Shown here: one piece after another, positions 11,301 to 18,263 of the stretch
How the letters are laid out: the number at the start of each line of letters is the position of its first letter
How positions within the stretch are numbered: position 1 is the stretch's first letter
NCBI GenBank assembly: GCA_001642945.1
Contig: LGRT01000034.1
Coordinates: forward strand, 62,001 to 126,000
Reading direction: 5' to 3'
Origin: Rhodobacteraceae bacterium SB2
GTDB lineage: Bacteria; Pseudomonadota; Alphaproteobacteria; Rhodobacterales; Rhodobacteraceae
Length of the DNA stretch: 64,000 bases
Made by a program: the position numbers and the translations under genes
The notes under the pieces: model-generated
Databases searched by the model: none
What the model was told of the DNA's origin: nothing
Seen by the model: only the letters and a program-made list of their open reading frames with translations

Positions 11301-14300
11301 GCCGTCAGCGCCAAATTTTTCACCGGTAGATACAAGTGTACGCCCGCCAGGTGTAAAGTACAATTTATAGGTTGTAGCGTCAGTATAGTCACCAATTTCC
11401 AATACGAAAACACTATCTTCGAATTGTATCATTTCCACATCTTTTATGGTGGTCACTCCATTACCACCATACTGGTCTTCTAGGTAGTCTGTAAAAGTAA
11501 TCGTGCCATCGCTGTTTTTAACGATGTCATATCGAATGGGCATACCATCTAATTTTAGAGTATCATAAGAACCAGAACCCGCGTTAAAAGTGTTTACGCC
11601 ACCACTGGGGCTATACTCATCATCTTTTCCAAGCAAACCAACAAACTGACCACTTGTAGCAGAAGCATCTATGGTATCATTAAATTCAGTGCCATAGATT
11701 TTTGTACCTAAAAATTTAGCATTTCCGCTAGCATTTTGATCCGAAATTGCTTCCGTTTCAGGAGAAAACCTTACCCGTTCCTCATTAGTTGTTTGATAAC
11801 CAAAAATGGCGCCATCCAGGCCAATCAACGTGTCGGAGCCAGTTCCACCAAGAGCATCACTGAGCTGATGTACTATCGTCACGCTACCATCGTTATTTAT
11901 AGTGATGTCATACGCGTTGCGTGCTTCTGCATAAACGGCAACATCTTTGATGTCGTCATCATTAGTTCCAATAAACTTGTCATCTCCCCGCCCGCCGTCA
12001 TAGGTAAACTCAGTTACATCTGAACCCGTAAATGCAGTTCCAACCATCGAGACAAACGCTGTTTCATGATTGTAAGAAATCACATCTTCAAAATTAGTAC
12101 CCGTATAGTTTACTTTGTAGTTTTCTTTTTCAATCCACTGGTTCGTTTGATTATCCCAATATCCATTGAAAAAAGTTTCAGACATTGATGAAATTGCGAG
12201 AGCAGTCAGTGGTAATTGCGTGCCGTTGTAATCTACATAATAACTATTGCCGTTATTAGATGTTCCTGGAAGCCAACCATGGTCACCAGAACTTGCATGA
12301 CCAAAGACTAACCCTTCAATACCAAGTAAAACATCTACACCCTCACCGTCAGCATCATCAGCTAAGCTATCGATTACAATGGTGGCTTCATGATAGCCAA
12401 CGTTAGAGGCTATACCACTCACGCCCGCGCTTGCAGCAACTACACCCTTTGAACTCACCGACAGAACTTCATCAGAATACAAAATAACTTTACCACTTGC
12501 GTTTGTCTCAACTACTCCGGAGCCATCGGCAGAAGACGGTGCGGTCGCTTTCACATACACATTTTGAATTACTTCATAACGATTTTCACTTCCGCTGAAA
12601 AAAGCGATATCGCCGGGGAAACCACGGCCACTTTCATTAGCGCCTCCCCAAATCGTATCATTGCCCTCGCCGCCCTTAATTTTGTCATAGCCGGCACCGG
12701 CCATGATAACGTCGTCTCCACTTTTACCAAAGATTTCGTCCCGCTGATCACGCACCAGCGACTTTATCACGTCATCTTTAATTGTACCTCTATAGGTGCC
12801 TTCATAATTTGTTTCTGAATACTGCACCCATTTTGAGCCATCCCAAGTAACAAAATCTCGAATATATGCCCAACTTCCCCACGGATCGCTACCTTCTTCT
12901 ACGAGAGCTTTAACATCACTTGTGAAGCTAGACGATTGAGTTCCGTCGTAGTCATAAACTTTTCCGCCATTTACGTCTTGATTGCCCCCCCATGCGCTCT
13001 CGTAGCTTGTTACTGACGCACCATTTGCCGAAACAGTTTCGTTACTTGGGTTCCAATCGTTTGTCCAATTCCAATCATTTACCCAGACAGGTTCAGAGTT
13101 TGCCCAGAACCAACTGTCTACTTCAAGCTGCTCGTGACCATCATTGAACTGAGCTTCTTCAACATTTAACAAATAGTCTGTACCGTCTCCGCCGGCCGCG
13201 GCGGGTAGTAAATCTACAACCTTTACGACCTTGCCATAATCCAGCTTAGCCGACCCACTTAGGGCGTTGTATTCAGCCGCTGATTTTTCTTGATATTCCC
13301 CCTGAGCACTTAAATCGGGACGGCCAGCTGAAAGCTTCAAATAAACTTCTGAAATTTCATATCGAATCTGATCGCCTGAAAAATGAGCTCGGTCATACGA
13401 AGCCCAACGATCATTGTAGAAACTGTCATCAATAGTTTCTTTTTCTTGTACGAAGCTACTACCCTCAGGCACCACCTTAAAATAAGAGGGATCGGCTTCT
13501 TTTCCGTCCCAAGCCCAATACACTCCATCATCGTCTTGATATACGTTATAATTCGTTAGCCTACCTGTGTCGGGATTAGTTAGAGTTACATTTTCACCAT
13601 TTGTTACGGGTGTATCCGAAACAAAAGCGGCAAGAAAATCACTTTCCGAACCGCCATCTATGAAGTCATCGCCCGAACCACCTTCTATATTATCCTGACC
13701 CTGTCCGGCCAAAATAATATCGTTGCCTTGACCACCTTCAATCCAACTATTGTGAACAATTGATGAGGATCCATTCTCATCATTATAGCCATTGTCGTGA
13801 CCGCCTGCAGACAGCAATGGCTGCTCTGGCGCATCAATTGTCCAGCCATCCGTTGCACTGCCTGTAACCTTATCAAAGACATTGCCAAACTCATTATCGA
13901 AAGCAACAAACGTTCCTAGCTCAATCTCATAAACGGTAAAATCACCAGACGTCGTTCCACCGCCCCAAGCCGCTGGAAATGAAATCGTGCTTACGTCAGC
14001 TTGAGCTATAGTATCACTAGCGCCTGGCTGAAATTCCCATATTCCATGATCATCATGGTCAGCTTCATCAAAGGCCGTATATGGTTGAAAGGTCCAACCA
14101 GAGGAAGCGTCTCCAATGACTATATCATAGACATACCCATAGCCGGCTGCAGCATCTGTAACGTATGCGACCGTCTCTCCGCTAGATAGCGTGTAGATGT
14201 CAAAAAACATCGTTTCATCTGTCCAGCCATCATCGTATGCAACCGTTACGCTTGTGGCTATTGCTGTGTCAGTAGCTCCAGGTGACCAGTTCCAAATAGC

Positions 14301-17300
14301 ATCTTGATTGTCATCAAAAACAGTGCCAGCAGTCGAACCAAAATACTCAACCTTCCACACACCAGAACCGTCAGAGGTTTCTTTTACCTCTTCAACAACC
14401 CAACCATTTTCGCCGTCATATCCTATCCACCTGTCATTTGTGCCATCGTTAACTTTGTATATATCCAAGCCCGGAAATGCATCATCAGTCACAAACCAAT
14501 CAATGGCCTCATCACTGTCGTTCCAGCCCTCTAGAGATTTTACACCCGTCGCTACGGGCGTCTCGTCCGCGCCTGGCGACCAATTCCAAATGTCAAAACC
14601 AATAGCAGCAGAGTCTTCAACAAAAAACTCGGCGTCCCAAATATCTACACCGTCATTAAAGTCAGAAAATCCGGCAAAACCACTTCCGGCATCACTCTCG
14701 CGACCAGCACGGAGATCAATCACATCGTTAAATAATGTTCCACGCGCATTAACTTCATTACCGCCCCACATATCATACTGAACTTGAAAGTTGACTTCAC
14801 CTTCGTAATCAAAGCCAAACTGCGCCTTTTCCATGCCAATTAACAAGTCAGTACCCTGACCACCGTAGCTCATTGGCAGGCTATCGGTAACAACAAAAAA
14901 CGTTTCACCCTCATTGATTTGGTATAAAACCTCTTCACTACCAACTTTTGTGATTTTACCAATTTTCGTATCGCCTTTGGTTACCGCAGAAACAGTAAAC
15001 AAAGCCTTACCCAAGCCATCGTTTATGGTAAGATTTTTACCTTCAAACACCACTTTGTCTAAGGTGAAGCGATCTATACTCGCATTATACTCGGCTACGT
15101 CAGAATCCCGCCACACATCTCCAGACGTCCCATTAGCACCACCGTCGAGAATGTCGTTACCGACGCCGCCCAAAAGCCTATCACCACCTGCACCCGAAAT
15201 AAGAATATCATCACCGGCGTTACCTTCCATTCTATCCTGAGAAGGTACATTTTCTGTACCGGATAACGTACTGAAATTAATGACATCATCGCCGAAAGTG
15301 CCGCGCCAATTCACTTCACCAGCGTCTACTTCCTTCCCAGTTTGCCAATCCCACTCTTTCCAGGAATGTATCTCCGTTTGTACGCTCAGTAAAAAGTCAT
15401 TATCGTCAAATTGGATTCTTTCAGCGTTGACGAGTATATCTACACCATCACTTTTTGACCCTGTGACCGTATCCTGAACAACAACAATTTTATTAGACTC
15501 AACCCAATAACTTACCTCTATGTCAGAAAAATTTTCGTTCACAATAGCATAAAGTTCAGAATTAGAATCCAGGGCATCATCACCATCAAATGACTGCACA
15601 ACATATCGATCAAAATCACCCTTATAATGTATTGTATCTCCCCTCGAAGATACATTTCCCCCTCCAAATGTACCTGAAGCTTCTGCTGGCTCACCGGCCA
15701 GTTGGTCACCGCCTGCTTGGCTTTCAGGGTTAGTATTTGACAAATCCTGGCTATATAAAATACCGGATGCGTTAGGTGAAACGCCACCCACAGAAATACC
15801 GGCCATAGCTGACTCGGCGGCGGCAGAAGTATCAAAGGTATCATCCGCAGGAATAGCAGTCGCAGGGGCACCAGTCACAGGGGTGCCAGCAGGCGCACCA
15901 GTCGCAGGCGTACCAGTCGCAGGAGTAGAATTATTTTGTTGGCCACCTTCTGCTGCTGGTATCACAAACTGATCACCAAACATCGATGGATCGAAACTTC
16001 CTAAATCACCACCTCCAAGTCCAGCCAGATAATCAGACGTATCGAAATCTACCTCGTCGGCACCACCATCTACAAAGTCATTACCACGGCCCAATTCAAC
16101 ATCATCTGAACCCGCGCCCGCAAAAACTCTATCATTGCCGTCTCCGGCATGTATCCACTCACTTACGCCTTCGCCAGAAATATTATCGTCAAAGTCTGTA
16201 CCATCAATAAACCCACCCCAAGGATCCTTGAAAACCGACAACCTGACATCCGCGTCGTTAAAGTAGAGAACGTCAATATTTGTTAAAATATCGGTCCCCA
16301 AGCCATCATCACCGCGCTTATCTGAGACGATCCAATAGTCTTGATCCGCCACGAAATAAGACGCTATATCAAGCCCAAGGTCAGCGGCAAGATCGTCCAA
16401 CTGCGTCTTTCCCGCAGACGAATAATTAACTTTCGTGATACCATTAGTAAGGTCTAAATCGTTGGCCGTGCTTAGCTCCCATGTAAAATTACGCTTTGGG
16501 GCATCAAATTCGACAACATTTTCATTTTCCCAAGGAATGGCGCCCTCTCCGCGCCCAGCTCCATCGATATAATCATTTCCTGAGCCACCAGAAATGTGAT
16601 CTCTTCCTCCTGTTTCATCAGCATCACCAATGATGATATCATCACCACCTCGCCCCTCTATAAAGGAACGACCACCCGATGAAGGCTGGATAATATCATT
16701 AAAATCAGTGCCTCTCGCCCAATCCTCATTGACCTGCTGACCAGTGTAATGATCTGTAAATGAAAAGGAGCCTTTATCGACACCAAGGAGCACTTCACCG
16801 TCTTCGAACTCTAGAATTTCAACACCTGAAACCGCATCGGTCCCATCATCGCCATCTGTGGTGTTGACATCGGTTATTGTAAAACTCCCGTCAGCATTCT
16901 GCGTTATAGTATAATCGTCTTCTTCGCCAGAATATGAAGCCCGATCACCGTAATCCCAAATTGGCAAAGCAACAGAGCCACGCCCAGCTGTTTCCTCACC
17001 ATTTAACCCGCCACGAATGACATCATCCCCAGCACCACCTTCTATATAATCTGCGCCAGCACCACCATCTAAGATGTCATTCCCGCCGGCACCAATAATC
17101 GTGTCGCGACCAGAGCCACCTTGCGCATTATTAGAGGAGTTGTCTCCTAGTAGAAAAAAATCATCAGTTTGATCTGAGGCATCGAGATCATCACCGTCTG
17201 ACGCTTTTCGCTGAGTGTCGTTTGAGTCACCACCAACGGAGCCCAGATCGGTTTCCCCTTCGACATAGCTGTCACCCATGCCCATAAAGTCGAAAAATGT

Positions 17301-18158
17301 AGATGCAAGATTTTTGGCCGACATAGGAACGTTAAGTTCAACCTCGATTCCCTTCTCAATAACAGCCGCAATTTCTTGACCATCTACAGAAGTAAGGTAC
17401 AGATCCACTTGACCCAACTTTCCGGCCTTTTCGACCATGGCGGACCATTCCGTGCCCGACAAACTGGCCTTTTTCCACCCGGCATCACTTTCAATCAACG
17501 CGACCTTGCTTGCAGATGAGCTTCCTTTCTCGGTAATAAGTGTACCGCGGCCACCGCTAGCGGACGTTTTTCCCATTTCAGCAATAAAATCTGCATCGAT
17601 AGAAAAAACTCCTGGCGCCTCTTCGCTTGTATTTTCAAAATCAAGTTTAAATCGGGCTTTAGCATCGTCGAGATCATCCAGCATCTCGCGATCATAATAC
17701 TCTATATCTTGAAGGTCATTTATAGTTAGCTGAAGAAAAGCCTCAAAGTCTTGATTAATTGCATTTTTATTCGATATAACAAACGAGCTGTCATCTTCAA
17801 AATAAAATAAAGCATCAATTCCCTGATCGCTATCATCGCCATCATGGTCATCATCGCCATGGTCAACAGTATTTCCATCTGAATAATTTTGACCAGTATA
17901 AGGATCGTTTATTTCCGTCCATTCACCATTGTTTTCAGCAACTTCTCCAACGATCCACCCAATGTCATCAGGAAAATCGGGATCTGGAGTACTGTAAGCG
18001 ATAGTGACGCCACCAACATTATATATATCAAAATGGGCATTATCGCTTCGATAACCATCGAAAAAAGTGATATGAACTGGTTGGCTATTTAATGGTGTAT
18101 CTGAGGCACTGGGCACCCAATCAAAACTCACTGAATATAATTTTGTATTACCATCCAT
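5391..18158 (-). CDS. Giant RTX repeat protein, predicted type I secreted adhesin (4,255 aa)
   Basis: This very long, acidic, Asp/Gly-rich protein has no Sec signal. I place the start at the ATG at 18158, nine bases after GGGAG, rather than the GTG 15 bases upstream. Residues 1-340 are a non-RTX head with an Asp/His-rich stretch (about 95-115). From about 340 onward, nonapeptide calcium-binding blocks (GGxGxDxxx) alternate about 17-18 times with a larger module. That module runs D.A.YSG...Y.I, then V.D......G.D.L..IE.I.FDD, then often a Trp-rich linker, then GT...D.I. A Pro/Thr linker lies near residues 740-775. An unrecognised domain is present at the N-terminus and in three tandem internal copies (about 1187-1450). 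The C-terminus (GADVITLGDGSGTDRITDF, ending DNFLVPEIL) resembles T1SS export regions. It is probably a surface adhesin or S-layer-like protein stabilised by calcium. The ligand is unknown. Confidence 0.9.
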   Translation of the reverse strand: MDGNTKLYSVSFDWVPSASDTPLNSQPVHITFFDGYRSDNAHFDIYNVGGVTIAYSTPDPDFPDDIGWIVGEVAENNGEWTEINDPYTGQNYSDGNTVDHGDDDHDGDDSDQGIDALFYFEDDSSFVISNKNAINQDFEAFLQLTINDLQDIEYYDREMLDDLDDAKARFKLDFENTSEEAPGVFSIDADFIAEMGKTSASGGRGTLITEKGSSSASKVALIESDAGWKKASLSGTEWSAMVEKAGKLGQVDLYLTSVDGQEIAAVIEKGIEVELNVPMSAKNLASTFFDFMGMGDSYVEGETDLGSVGGDSNDTQRKASDGDDLDASDQTDDFFLLGDNSSNNAQGGSGRDTIIGAGGNDILDGGAGADYIEGGAGDDVIRGGLNGEETAGRGSVALPIWDYGDRASYSGEEDDYTITQNADGSFTITDVNTTDGDDGTDAVSGVEILEFEDGEVLLGVDKGSFSFTDHYTGQQVNEDWARGTDFNDIIQPSSGGRSFIEGRGGDDIIIGDADETGGRDHISGGSGNDYIDGAGRGEGAIPWENENVVEFDAPKRNFTWELSTANDLDLTNGITKVNYSSAGKTQLDDLAADLGLDIASYFVADQDYWIVSDKRGDDGLGTDILTNIDVLYFNDADVRLSVFKDPWGGFIDGTDFDDNISGEGVSEWIHAGDGNDRVFAGAGSDDVELGRGNDFVDGGADEVDFDTSDYLAGLGGGDLGSFDPSMFGDQFVIPAAEGGQQNNSTPATGTPATGAPAGTPVTGAPATAIPADDTFDTSAAAESAMAGISVGGVSPNASGILYSQDLSNTNPESQAGGDQLAGEPAEASGTFGGGNVSSRGDTIHYKGDFDRYVVQSFDGDDALDSNSELYAIVNENFSDIEVSYWVESNKIVVVQDTVTGSKSDGVDILVNAERIQFDDNDFLLSVQTEIHSWKEWDWQTGKEVDAGEVNWRGTFGDDVINFSTLSGTENVPSQDRMEGNAGDDILISGAGGDRLLGGVGNDILDGGANGTSGDVWRDSDVAEYNASIDRFTLDKVVFEGKNLTINDGLGKALFTVSAVTKGDTKIGKITKVGSEEVLYQINEGETFFVVTDSLPMSYGGQGTDLLIGMEKAQFGFDYEGEVNFQVQYDMWGGNEVNARGTLFNDVIDLRAGRESDAGSGFAGFSDFNDGVDIWDAEFFVEDSAAIGFDIWNWSPGADETPVATGVKSLEGWNDSDEAIDWFVTDDAFPGLDIYKVNDGTNDRWIGYDGENGWVVEEVKETSDGSGVWKVEYFGSTAGTVFDDNQDAIWNWSPGATDTAIATSVTVAYDDGWTDETMFFDIYTLSSGETVAYVTDAAAGYGYVYDIVIGDASSGWTFQPYTAFDEADHDDHGIWEFQPGASDTIAQADVSTISFPAAWGGGTTSGDFTVYEIELGTFVAFDNEFGNVFDKVTGSATDGWTIDAPEQPLLSAGGHDNGYNDENGSSSIVHNSWIEGGQGNDIILAGQGQDNIEGGSGDDFIDGGSESDFLAAFVSDTPVTNGENVTLTNPDTGRLTNYNVYQDDDGVYWAWDGKEADPSYFKVVPEGSSFVQEKETIDDSFYNDRWASYDRAHFSGDQIRYEISEVYLKLSAGRPDLSAQGEYQEKSAAEYNALSGSAKLDYGKVVKVVDLLPAAAGGDGTDYLLNVEEAQFNDGHEQLEVDSWFWANSEPVWVNDWNWTNDWNPSNETVSANGASVTSYESAWGGNQDVNGGKVYDYDGTQSSSFTSDVKALVEEGSDPWGSWAYIRDFVTWDGSKWVQYSETNYEGTYRGTIKDDVIKSLVRDQRDEIFGKSGDDVIMAGAGYDKIKGGEGNDTIWGGANESGRGFPGDIAFFSGSENRYEVIQNVYVKATAPSSADGSGVVETNASGKVILYSDEVLSVSSKGVVAASAGVSGIASNVGYHEATIVIDSLADDADGEGVDVLLGIEGLVFGHASSGDHGWLPGTSNNGNSYYVDYNGTQLPLTALAISSMSETFFNGYWDNQTNQWIEKENYKVNYTGTNFEDVISYNHETAFVSMVGTAFTGSDVTEFTYDGGRGDDKFIGTNDDDIKDVAVYAEARNAYDITINNDGSVTIVHQLSDALGGTGSDTLIGLDGAIFGYQTTNEERVRFSPETEAISDQNASGNAKFLGTKIYGTEFNDTIDASATSGQFVGLLGKDDEYSPSGGVNTFNAGSGSYDTLKLDGMPIRYDIVKNSDGTITFTDYLEDQYGGNGVTTIKDVEMIQFEDSVFVLEIGDYTDATTYKLYFTPGGRTLVSTGEKFGADGSVLVTKSSTDISMFAMSANGGTEHALTVAFENMVGSEVGTKDNPFDMQAMLTSIENGTKTRDDVLNTDLGWGTGQTYRDVLYINEKNINDYNNLDGSYTSKTTYEFEANGYAVDDVIWGTSNNDKFEGILGDDIFWGRGEQQVEWWDSYNTGDVVRYSGDSSRYTISDPKTDTDSNNDGETDNLKIEVETAGDSVEYFTVTDLVPDSQGGYGIDSLVDIERIEFDDKTVWLTIRDMSNDWDNWIQLFGTSDEDDFRSYTDDTASPDKEYNINGGAGDDLIIGGVEPTDNEWAWGDSAIYEAQEKHFDISVETLTFEASGATSASYDWDGDGDSTPDAADLALSVELKEKFGGTSINRVTVEDIRPETAGGLGKDTLYGIEHIEYRSGNSGNHVDLEPRTDMWYDYDAGQDLIGYFSGTAYGDVFIGDAGNTNVEAKGGNDVILAGDGGDSISPGAGNDYVNSGTDEVVDQNDPWKTRDDVRFNDVSYSRVEVERVDLYVNDLSGRALENDSGQWLIVGYQGEAAIGSDAWATYSTETTTGYTLKSGYLVSDTLPDGETGSIGVNLLVGVDAIGFSDEYLDVAPRSDVWEWTDWYTGETITESFQQGTPFGDSGAESLEGSSGQDTLEGRAGDDMLFGGGGGDRLNGGKGNDVLDGGTNGSTGDTWRDNDRVQYNGIEERFNIYQVKVDADVIRTSKTTGESNITVYDPGAKIPDSKMAGYTVDTTSSVPASAVTAYIVSDALTSALGGLGNDLLIDVETIEFDRSQVDLGLRIQLDNWDGDTAYDWVQVTGTKGADLIKNWNIGADIDSDTNTNDAEEADSEIRGKQGDDVIFAYGGGDRISGGAGNDYIDGGANGVADEWGYVRKDEAIFDGSAKNYTVTTYAGDDADLQAIMTDKFANAASDIGYGSWTASDSITVVVDDLPSSMGGTGTDVLKNIEFINFQDKFVALSMEEFFDRNSDNEIIRAFVDGTDGNDTIGVADPSVLGASDYDYSGNDDLLGNDGNDMIYGGAGGDWIRPGAGDDIIDGGANGVDIWSGEAMVDRVQFESNFDSYEIEDSDDNGTLVITVTDLDPDGEGTATIRNVEVLEFDDRHINVGVTSHEMLDYNGNVLGTNFYGSIFGDSISGTSGGDEIFGGKGGDVLEGGSGPDRIEGGLGNDTIRGGSNGLDEWGNPGEDVAVFSGDKSNFDVTFYDSSGDQASSYQDDGYIKVVDSRTDEGIGLGTDTLYGIEALSFDDDYISYFVNNTFVDLDGDGNPDVGGQRGTSSSDSLSGTDMDEKIEGKEGNDYLLGGGGNDFLNGGVGADILIGGDNDAYGMDIVKFDLAMSDFSVFGANGKYGAKDAATGEFELDADTGMAKLYDSQDAAEASGGVAVGAYSFTTTEDGVQVTDYVLEVEGIETTDGFARFAAELETDDVDFDGTLDFAYIGGGFAGEVLGEESIATIFELESGITAAEVIAADNFFDGGLGSDQISAGGGDDVINPGQGSGNGDSANIDWVDGGNGDDLLILSGNQEYWTGVASSDLDAEDASGYTKYTNSADSSQIVYAKNIEAVEYADGLQTLAMTQTDIDRDGDGTTDERQYKGTTGDENIASVGTEVDYLDAGEGADFMSAGGGADVLIGGAGSDLLFGGSNVGVDDKGNALKDVAVYDGTSTGDTATFTVAEAGFVICTGMVSATGECLVVTTENDAVAEMSDSLISASASPTIYTSVAEVYVAKVDSTYDQVVDGEQDGNPDVIQTFESDGTTGHGYYANIDGAAGVDIFEGSSDDKFDSDNMTLEKVLQVTESDGSKFLIYDAHEVIDVYTVTNTSTNDVDTVIGVEEFEFSDGTMELGIQVEQTVTFSIETGLTELNNMLGTAFSDEFTSDSSSEIFTGGAGADVITLGDGSGTDRITDFDISTDKLEIVQNVNDTAITGASSALSRITDTSDGALVNLGYSGTGSEQVQHTILLEGVSKDSLSSDNFLVPEIL
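13810..14595 (-). repeat. Three tandem copies of an unrecognised Trp/Pro domain inside the giant RTX gene
   Basis: Three units of about 85-95 codons start with WNWSPGADET, WNWSPGATDT and WEFQPGASDT. Each continues with a hydrophobic strand, a Gly-Trp, a D-I-Y or V-Y-E segment, V-A-Y/F, and in two of the three copies G-W-T. The protein N-terminus (FDWVPSASDT, then HFDIY and TIAYS) is a fourth copy and 12790-13075 a probable fifth. The copies differ in sequence, so the duplication is old. Confidence 0.65.
15850..15930 (-). repeat. Pro/Thr/Ala/Gly linker encoded by short degenerate DNA repeats
   Basis: Imperfect repeats of roughly 15-18 bases (ccagtcgcaggcg type) encode TPATG/APAGTP/VTGAP units in the giant RTX protein near residues 740-775. 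It is probably a flexible spacer and a likely site of copy-number variation. Confidence 0.6.
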
Positions 18159-18183
18159 TTTTGATACTCCCACTAAAAAACAG

Positions 18184-18207
18184 GTTGTTGAATTATGTTA
18201 CAACAAC
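18184..18207. promoter_or_regulatory. Inverted repeat in the divergent RTX/protease promoter region
   Basis: GTTGTTG, ten bases, then CAACAAC: perfect 7-base arms with a 10-base gap. The repeat encloses the predicted -10 box (18195-18200) of the giant RTX gene. This looks like an operator for a dimeric regulator. It is not followed by a T-run on either strand, so it is unlikely to be a terminator. Confidence 0.55.
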
Positions 18208-18223
18208 GAGGCCTGTATGTTAA
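18195..18223 (-). promoter_or_regulatory. Predicted promoter of the giant RTX operon
   Basis: On the minus strand, TTAACA (18218-18223) is followed after 17 bases by TAACAT (18195-18200). The match to the sigma-70 -35 box is 5 of 6, and to the -10 box 4 of 6. Transcription would begin about 30 bases before the ATG at 18158. Confidence 0.45.
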
Positions 18224-18263
18224 CCATAAATAAATTTTTTATTTACATGAGCTCCACTCACCA

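Noticed and set aside
14308-14781. Plus-strand open frame of 157 codons inside the giant RTX gene
   Set aside because: It is antisense to repeat-rich coding DNA, Ser/Thr/Pro-rich by mirror of the RTX codons, and has no supporting signals.
17150-18158. LapA-type N-terminal retention module with a periplasmic protease cleavage site
   Set aside because: No TAAG/AAAG-like cleavage motif or glycine-zipper segment was seen in the head of the giant protein, and no LapD/LapG genes are nearby.
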